From Dehalococcoidia bacterium (GTDB taxonomy: Bacteria; Chloroflexota; Dehalococcoidia; JACPQF01), in contig JAUSEJ010000890.1 in NCBI GenBank assembly GCA_030650265.1, positions 1 to 11,454 on the forward strand: a DNA stretch of 11,454 nucleotides, in the 5' to 3' direction. Below are positions 6,412-11,454 of this stretch, in pieces. The position numbers and the translations under genes are program-made. The notes beneath the pieces were generated by a model. That model was not told the DNA's origin. It saw nothing but the letters and a program-made list of their open reading frames with translations, and did no database searches. Positions within the stretch are counted from its first letter, which is position 1, and every line of letters starts with the position of its first letter.

Positions 6412-7140
6412 CTACTCGACGGTAGCGCGGGCAAACATGTAGCCGATGCCAAACTTGGAGAGAACGTAGCGGGGATTGCCCGGGTCTGACTCGAGCTTGC
6501 GGCGAAGATGTCGGATATACACCCGCAGGTAACTGGTCTCCTCGCGGTAGCTTGGCCCCCACACGCTGGACAAAAGATCTTCGTGAAGCACGACCTGTCC
6601 GGCGTGTTTTACCAACTCGACCAGCAGCTTGTATTCCTTGGCACTGAGGTCGACCTCCCTACCGCGGGCGACCACCTGATGGGCCCCGAAGTCTATGCTG
6701 ATGTCTCCACTTGCGAAGACGGGCACAGCGTCGTTCTCCTTGGGCCAACCCGCCCGGCGTAGGACAGCGTTTACACGGGCTAGAAGTTCATTCATGCCGA
6801 AAGGCTTGCAAATGTAGTCGTCGGCGCCGAGGTTCAGGCCTCTGACCTTGTCGCTCTCTTTATCGCCGGCGGCGAACAGAATGATGGGGGTGGTCGAATG
6901 CTCACGGATTCGTCGGAGGATCTCGTAGCCATCGATGTCCGGCATTGAGAGGTCGAGGAGGATTAGCTGCGGCTCCTCCAACGCCAGGATGGAGGACAAC
7001 GAACTAACATCCATCGCCGCGGCTGCCCGGTACCCTGCGGATTCTAGTGAGTTGCGGATTGACCGGACAAGGCGAATATCAGTGTCGACGATGAGCACGC
7101 GTGCTTGTGGTAACCTGGTTGAGTTCACCTGGTCCCTCAT
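6412..7140 (-). CDS. second OmpR/KdpE-type response regulator, atypical receiver
   Basis: This 242-residue regulator is the last gene of the molybdoenzyme operon. Receiver, about 13-128: VLIVDTD opening, phosphoacceptor D63 in ILLDLSMPDIDG, lysine K112 in YICKPFG. Two usual features are altered: the second acidic residue after D19 is T20, and the conserved Thr/Ser switch position in PIILFAAGD reads A90. The winged helix, about 145-238, has LSAKEYKLL, SVWGPSY, YLRVYIRHLRRKLE and VLSKFGIGYMF, the KdpE-like pattern, and is clearly related to the regulator at 4557-5249. The ATG at 7140 has AGG six bases upstream; GTG at codon 5 is another option. Its first 62 bases overlap the end of the chaperone gene, which argues for translational coupling. 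No sensor kinase is in the window. Confidence 0.92.
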   Translation of the reverse strand: MRDQVNSTRLPQARVLIVDTDIRLVRSIRNSLESAGYRAAAAMDVSSLSSILALEEPQLILLDLSMPDIDGYEILRRIREHSTTPIILFAAGDKESDKVRGLNLGADDYICKPFGMNELLARVNAVLRRAGWPKENDAVPVFASGDISIDFGAHQVVARGREVDLSAKEYKLLVELVKHAGQVVLHEDLLSSVWGPSYREETSYLRVYIRHLRRKLESDPGNPRYVLSKFGIGYMFARATVE

Positions 7141-7807
7141 CTCTTACCTGTTGATTGCTGAGAAGTTCATCTACGGTGCGCAGGTCGATTTGCACGAACC
7201 TGCTGGCAGCGGAGGCCATAGAGCAATAGAACGGATGGGCGCCAAACCGCCGAACTCTGCGGGCAAACCGGGGTACCCACGGAACCAGATGCCGATGAAG
7301 AAAGTTCTGCTGAAGCGCCAGCGCTGACGTCGCTCCGCCGGCGTCTTCTTTCTCCCAACAGCGAGCCTCTCTCGACGATAGGTGTGACATATATTCGAGT
7401 TCCACGCCCAAGTGGTCAGGGAGCCCGTGAAAAGAGGGGGACGGTACTATTCCAGCTTGCCGGTAGACTTCGCTGACGGCGATAGCCGGCTTGCCGTACA
7501 GATGCGCATCCGGGCCCTCCCACTCAGCGTCGTTACCGGCAATATGCATTGATTCGTAGGGATACAGATGGTACCCCGGTCCAACGAAGAGTCGCGCGTA
7601 CTCGGTGGCTAGCTCATCTGCCAGAGCACCGGGGTCGAAATCCGGTAGACTTGCCATCCACTGACCGCCAACCTTGGCTAGTATGCGCAAGGTGTTTGGC
7701 TCGGAAAGTCCCAACAGAAATGAAGGGGTGGGCTCGGTCAGAAATGCCCTGGCCAGCAGCCCGTATACTGTACTACGGGCTATAGCTCCGGAGAGCACGC
7801 CTATCAT
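7079..7807 (-). CDS. TorD/DmsD-family molybdoenzyme maturation chaperone
   Basis: TorD-type chaperones bind the Tat signal of a molybdoenzyme, hold it until the cofactor is inserted, and stay in the cytoplasm. The 242-residue protein is mostly helical and shows family landmarks: ATEYARLFVGPG (about 67-78), YPYESMH (about 82-88) and PDHLGVELEYMSHL (130-143), the conserved D-H-x-x-x-E-L core. The chosen ATG (7807-7805) overlaps the stop of the catalytic subunit gene as ATGA, the classic coupled junction; an ATG at 7840 would add 11 residues. Its client is presumably the Tat-exported enzyme encoded just upstream. The last 20 or so residues (rich in T, S, R, H) are encoded in the region shared with the next regulator and look unconserved. 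Confidence 0.9.
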   Translation of the reverse strand: MIGVLSGAIARSTVYGLLARAFLTEPTPSFLLGLSEPNTLRILAKVGGQWMASLPDFDPGALADELATEYARLFVGPGYHLYPYESMHIAGNDAEWEGPDAHLYGKPAIAVSEVYRQAGIVPSPSFHGLPDHLGVELEYMSHLSSREARCWEKEDAGGATSALALQQNFLHRHLVPWVPRFARRVRRFGAHPFYCSMASAASRFVQIDLRTVDELLSNQQVRDEGPGELNQVTTSTRAHRRH

Positions 7808-10095
7808 GCCTTCGCTAGTTTTACTACCGTATCTTTCCATGCCTGCTGTCTACTTACGTTGTCGGTCACAATCGGCACGATCAGATTCGCATTCACGCTT
7901 ATTGAACCGCTCTTCTCCCACCAGATAAGTTTGGTGTCTGGATCGGCGCTTGGAAAGCTCTTGGCCTGTGCGATGCGGCCGTACTCCCAATGTCCACCGC
8001 TGCTGGCTAGAGCAATTACTTTCGGATGAATTCCGTTGGTAAGCGCCACGCGACCTCTGATCGCTCCCAATGAGGTGCTCAGTTTCACCAGGTCGCCGCG
8101 CTCAATGCCTTGTTTCTGCGCAACATCCCGGTTGAGCCAGATTGGCATTTCGTGGGAGATTTCAGATAACCACTTGCAATTGGCGGTGCGGGACAGCGTC
8201 TGAACGTTCTGTTTGAATAAGACCAGCACGAATTCGTCATCGCCCATAGTCTGGTGTGCCTTCACCGGCTCAAAGTCGGGAAGAGCAGGCAACTGGCGGT
8301 CGCTGAACTCCCCGGACAAAACCTCGTATTTGCCGGAAGGCGTGCGGAAACCAGCCTTCTCGTAGGTCTTGTAGGCCGGTTTGGACGCTGCGTCCGTCCA
8401 AACGCCGTTCTTCTTCAGAAACTCTAAGCCGCCCGCCTTTGTTAATCCATCGAAGTTCTGTAGCACTGTGCTAATATATCCTTGGGTGGAGTAGAATTGG
8501 AAGTACTGCTCCATTCCGCCGATTCGTTTCGCCAGTTCAATCAATACATCGGTGAACTGCACCGACTCGCCCAGAGGCTTCACTACCGGCTGTCTCAAGC
8601 TGACAAAGGGAATTCGCTCGTATGACGGGAGTGACTCGACTTCCCAGCGTTCGAGGTAGATAGCGTCGGGGAGAATGATATCGGAGTAAGAAGTGCCCTC
8701 GCCCAGATACGGATCGACAGCGACGAAGAAGGGAATAAGGCGTTCGTCTCTTAGGACTTCTATCGTAAGTTGGGCGTTTGGCTGTGAGAAGGCCGGGTTA
8801 TGCATATGAGTAATATACATATCAACCTTCTGGGTACCCTCTTTTATCGACATCATAAGCTTGTGGGATTGGGGCAAGGTGTCCAGTCTTGCCCCGGCAA
8901 ACGTCGCCGAAAGCGGACCGGGTCTCTTTCCGGGCGGCACGGGATCGGGCTCGGCCAGATCGTATTGACTTGGCAGGCAGCATCCTCCGCGGATGTCAAT
9001 GTTTCCCGTTAGCGCGTTGAGGAGATTGATCGATCTTTCTGCTTGGGTGCCGTTTGCGTGAGAGCTGGCGCCTTGCAGAGAGATAGTTGTAGCTGGCTTG
9101 GTCGTGGCGAACTCCCTGGCTATCCTGATGATATCAGCTGCCTTGATGCCGCTGTACTGTTCCGCCATCGCTGGCGTGAACTTAGCCAGGTGAGTGGTCA
9201 ACTTGTCTGCTGAGTAGTTAACCCAGTTTGCAATAAACTCTTTGTCGTATAGCCCTTCTTGCATGATGATGTTGGCCATGGCGAGTGCCACGATGCCATC
9301 TGTGCCTGGCATCAAAGGAATCCACTCGTCGCTCCTGCCGGCGGTGTTGGACAAACGACAGTCCAGCGTGACCAACTTCGCCCCGGCCATTCGCCCATCC
9401 ACGATCCGCTGGACAAAGCTGTTGTGCATGGTGTGCGATTCGTAGGGATTGCAGCCGAAATTGAGGATGTATTTCGTATTAGCGACATCGTTCAAATCGA
9501 ACTCCGTCCCCATCGCTACTCTCAGACCGATCTTTTTGCTTCCTAAACTGGGGAAAGGTTCGTCGAAAAGGCTGGTAGAGCCATAAGCACGGAAGAAGCG
9601 CGACATAAAACCGGCGCTTCGATCGACGCTCGATTGGAAGACCACTTCCTTTTGCCTGCCAGCCGACCGCAGGTCTTTCATCCGGCCGGCGATCTCAGTG
9701 TAGGCTTCTTCCCAGCTTATTCGCTTCCACTTACCTTCGCCCCTGGCTCCTGTTCGTCGCATCGGATACAGGATGCGGTCCGGGTCGTAGAGTTGGTTGA
9801 TGCCGGCCAGACCCTTGGAGCAGAGCCTGCCTCGACTGTTGGGATGTTTCGGGTTGCCCTCTATCTTAACCAAACGACCATCTTCGACAAAGCCCAGAAT
9901 ACCACAGCCAGCCGGGCACTGCAAACAGGTACTTGGAATGGCCGTCCTCAAGACACCCGATGTGCGTGAGACGCTTCGCCCACCCTTATCCAGTTCCCCA
10001 GCATCGACTAAGGCGGTCAAGCCTCGTTCCATGGCGAGCAGTGACGCTGTGGCTGCGCCAAGCTTCAGGAAATCTCTTCTTGTTATGGATGACAT
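7804..10095 (-). CDS. Tat-exported molybdopterin oxidoreductase, catalytic subunit of a CISM complex
   Basis: This 763-residue protein belongs to the DMSO reductase superfamily and carries a bis-pyranopterin molybdenum (or tungsten) cofactor. Residues 5-30 are a Tat signal (TRRDFLKLGAATASLLA), so the folded enzyme works outside the cytoplasmic membrane. A 4Fe-4S site is C57-X2-C60-X3-C64-X27-C92, followed by K94. Cofactor-binding segments follow: FGCNPYESHTMHNSF (213-227), VTLDCRLSNTAGRSDEWIPLMPGTDG, and a C-terminal domain with GDLVKLSTSLGAIRGRV. In FDEPFPSLGSKK the place where PhsA/PsrA/TtrA-type enzymes have the cysteine metal ligand appears to be S183. The ribosome binding site AGGGAG sits before the ATG at 10095. 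The gene follows ferredoxin and NrfD-like subunits in PsrB-PsrC-PsrA style order. Substrate could be a sulfur compound, an N/S-oxide or other; it cannot be named from sequence. Confidence 0.93.
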   Translation of the reverse strand: MSSITRRDFLKLGAATASLLAMERGLTALVDAGELDKGGRSVSRTSGVLRTAIPSTCLQCPAGCGILGFVEDGRLVKIEGNPKHPNSRGRLCSKGLAGINQLYDPDRILYPMRRTGARGEGKWKRISWEEAYTEIAGRMKDLRSAGRQKEVVFQSSVDRSAGFMSRFFRAYGSTSLFDEPFPSLGSKKIGLRVAMGTEFDLNDVANTKYILNFGCNPYESHTMHNSFVQRIVDGRMAGAKLVTLDCRLSNTAGRSDEWIPLMPGTDGIVALAMANIIMQEGLYDKEFIANWVNYSADKLTTHLAKFTPAMAEQYSGIKAADIIRIAREFATTKPATTISLQGASSHANGTQAERSINLLNALTGNIDIRGGCCLPSQYDLAEPDPVPPGKRPGPLSATFAGARLDTLPQSHKLMMSIKEGTQKVDMYITHMHNPAFSQPNAQLTIEVLRDERLIPFFVAVDPYLGEGTSYSDIILPDAIYLERWEVESLPSYERIPFVSLRQPVVKPLGESVQFTDVLIELAKRIGGMEQYFQFYSTQGYISTVLQNFDGLTKAGGLEFLKKNGVWTDAASKPAYKTYEKAGFRTPSGKYEVLSGEFSDRQLPALPDFEPVKAHQTMGDDEFVLVLFKQNVQTLSRTANCKWLSEISHEMPIWLNRDVAQKQGIERGDLVKLSTSLGAIRGRVALTNGIHPKVIALASSGGHWEYGRIAQAKSFPSADPDTKLIWWEKSGSISVNANLIVPIVTDNVSRQQAWKDTVVKLAKA

Positions 10096-10115
10096 GTCAA
10101 GCTCCCTTGATTCTA

Positions 10116-11036
10116 TTAGCTCATTGGGATGAATTGTCCACCGACGACGAGAACGTAGCGCATAGCGAACACACCTGCCAAGACGAACAGTGAAACGATG
10201 GCCAGCACCGGCAGCGACCTACCTGTTTTCGGGAAGAATATGAGCGCAACCGGCAGAAGACCGCCAAGAAATACCTCGACTCCCAGGAAAAGAATGGCGA
10301 AGTAAGTCGGGCCAAACCGGATAAGGTTGACCACGGCGAATGCATCCTCGGTGTGCCGTGTCATAACGAGAGCATCACTGAACACGAGAAACAGATCAAG
10401 TATAATGAACCCGGCCATCATCTTCCCCAGGGTAATCAGTACATTCCGGTCCAGCAGCTTCTTTGCCGGGTCCGTCTTCTTCATGAAGAACCAGTGCCTA
10501 ATCGCCCCGATGACGATCACAAGGGCGATACCCGACACCATGGCCGATATAAGGAAGAGAATAGGCATCATCGGTGTATTCCACAGAACCCGGGCCTTGC
10601 CGAGCGCAAGAATGAAGCCAGTGTAGCCATGCACCGAAATAGCAAGAGGAATCCCGATCATTCCCATACGTTTGGACCATTTGGAATTGCCTTTAAAGAC
10701 AAAGTAGGCATAGACGAGGCACTCCATTGGATAGATCGTCAGCAGAAAAGTGCCCCAGGTCATCGCCGAGCTAAAATTGGTATAGACGAACAAGTGCCAG
10801 AAGCGAGCTGGCTGCTCGAGATCAACAATTAGATTAACGGGGGCAAGGATGAGAAGCGCCGGAGCCAACACCGCCCCAATCTTCCCCAGTGGCTTGAAGT
10901 CAGTCCGTCCGAACATGGTCGCGATCACCGAGATCACGAACGAGCCAGCACTAAGGCCGGTGAGATAGAAATAAAAAGCGATTAGAACGCCAAAGGCCAT
11001 CTCGTGGTGAACGTTGTAGGTGACAATTATATCCAT
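10116..11036 (-). CDS. NrfD/PsrC-like membrane quinone subunit
   Basis: This is the integral membrane subunit that exchanges electrons with the quinone pool and passes them to the ferredoxin subunit; the family carries no heme. The 306 residues show about eight hydrophobic helices, near 13-41, 52-72, 88-114, 124-146, 156-182, 199-223, 243-268 and 274-298. The motifs DLEQPARFWHLF (72-83), SAMTWGTFLL (90-99) and HGYTGFILALGKARVLWNTP (136-155) are typical of NrfD/PsrC/TtrC proteins. The ATG at 11036 has GGAGG nine bases upstream, inside the end of the ferredoxin gene, and only three bases separate the two genes. The catalytic subunit gene starts 20 bases after its stop. Whether it works as quinol oxidase or quinone reductase depends on the unknown substrate. 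Confidence 0.94.
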   Translation of the reverse strand: MDIIVTYNVHHEMAFGVLIAFYFYLTGLSAGSFVISVIATMFGRTDFKPLGKIGAVLAPALLILAPVNLIVDLEQPARFWHLFVYTNFSSAMTWGTFLLTIYPMECLVYAYFVFKGNSKWSKRMGMIGIPLAISVHGYTGFILALGKARVLWNTPMMPILFLISAMVSGIALVIVIGAIRHWFFMKKTDPAKKLLDRNVLITLGKMMAGFIILDLFLVFSDALVMTRHTEDAFAVVNLIRFGPTYFAILFLGVEVFLGGLLPVALIFFPKTGRSLPVLAIVSLFVLAGVFAMRYVLVVGGQFIPMS

Positions 11037-11039
11037 ACT

Positions 11040-11454
11040 CTATTCCTCCAGTTTCGCCTGTTCCTTGGTTCGTTCCCAGATCTCGTAGGGTGTGCCGATG
11101 AGTGGGTCCATCGCCGATTCGTCGCCGCCGATGTAGAAGACATGGGGGTTGGTCGCCATCTCCCGCTTTAGAACCCGCACCGGCTGAGTAGAAAGGAGCC
11201 TGGAAAGATCGCTTTGAGGGTCCAGAATGTTGCCAAACGTCATCGCCCTGGCGGGACAAGTGTTGACACAGGCGGGCTCCAATCCGGCGTCTAACCGGTG
11301 ATAGCACCAGTTGCATTTTTGGACAAATTTCTTCAGCGGGTGCACGTATCGCACGGTGTAGGGACACGAGGCCATACAGTAGCGGCAACCGATACACCTG
11401 TGCTCGTCCTGCATGACGATTCCATCTTCTCTTTGGTAGGTGGCCTGTGTGGGA
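11040..11454 (-). CDS. PsrB/DmsB-like 4Fe-4S ferredoxin subunit, 5' end outside the window
   Basis: This is the electron-transfer subunit linking the NrfD-like subunit to the molybdoenzyme. The frame is open to the right edge: before the ATG at 11414 it reads PTQATYQREDGIV, which is family sequence (PTxAxxxxxDGIV), so that ATG is not the start and the N-terminal part with the first cysteine clusters is missing. Visible are CIGCRYCMASCP and CNWC-X11-CVNTCP, eight cysteines for two 4Fe-4S clusters; four clusters are usual in the complete protein. The C-terminal RVLKREMATNPHVFYIGGD resembles the tail of PsrB/TtrB-type subunits. It should sit on the outer face, carried across with the catalytic subunit or by the membrane subunit. 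The operon promoter lies beyond the edge. Confidence 0.94.
   Translation of the reverse strand, partial: PTQATYQREDGIVMQDEHRCIGCRYCMASCPYTVRYVHPLKKFVQKCNWCYHRLDAGLEPACVNTCPARAMTFGNILDPQSDLSRLLSTQPVRVLKREMATNPHVFYIGGDESAMDPLIGTPYEIWERTKEQAKLEE

Noticed and set aside
7808..7840. Upstream ATG for the TorD-like chaperone
   Set aside because: The ATGA overlap at 7804-7807 is the more typical junction and the extra 11 residues lack family similarity.
8800..10132. Several plus-strand open frames of 67-111 codons opposite the molybdoenzyme gene
   Set aside because: They are antisense to a long conserved gene, lack ribosome binding sites and show no recognisable protein features.
7804..11036. Naming the molybdoenzyme and NrfD genes as OmeA/OmeB of the organohalide respiration complex
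   Set aside because: No reductive dehalogenase, anchor or Hup hydrogenase genes are in the window, and the ferredoxin-NrfD-catalytic order is shared by many CISM enzymes.
1..11454. CRISPR arrays, insertion sequences, tRNA genes, integration sites
   Set aside because: I looked for regular repeats, transposase motifs, cloverleaf folds and flanking repeats and saw none.

Overview
The window looks like a fragment of an anaerobic bacterium, most likely a Chloroflexi of the Dehalococcoidia type, probably from a metagenome. That guess rests on three things: a rpsK-rpsD-rpoA-rplQ-truA-rplM-rpsI gene string, a cysteine-containing (zinc-type) S4, and KdpE-like response regulators beside a membrane-bound molybdoenzyme. 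No 16S rRNA gene is present, so it is an inference from gene order and protein style.

Bases 1-4323, plus strand, are the tail of a ribosomal protein operon: the last part of rpsK (S11), then rpsD, rpoA, rplQ, truA, rplM and rpsI. It closes with a very strong hairpin terminator. The rpsK fragment stands apart. It is about 68% GC, its third codon positions are nearly all G/C, and its protein reads like an alphaproteobacterial S11, while the genes after it are near 50% GC. It may be an assembly join or a transferred segment.

Bases 4324-6411, plus strand, hold a leader with a candidate promoter, an orphan OmpR/KdpE-type response regulator, a spacer with a perfect 12-base palindrome, and a membrane-anchored cytochrome c with twelve CXXCH heme sites. 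A hairpin that can work in both directions separates this unit from the convergent operon.

Bases 6412-11454, minus strand, are one tightly packed operon read from the right edge: a PsrB/DmsB-like ferredoxin subunit (its beginning lies outside the window), an NrfD/PsrC-like eight-helix membrane subunit, a Tat-exported molybdopterin catalytic subunit, a TorD-like maturation chaperone, and a second KdpE-like response regulator. The first three form a complex iron-sulfur molybdoenzyme (CISM) that exchanges electrons with the quinone pool. The substrate cannot be told; the residue that seems to occupy the molybdenum-ligand position is serine rather than cysteine.

Taken together, the right half looks like a respiratory module: a quinone-linked molybdoenzyme with its chaperone, a dodecaheme cytochrome whose first heme motif resembles NrfH/NapC quinol dehydrogenases, and two related regulators with unusual receiver domains and no sensor kinase in view.
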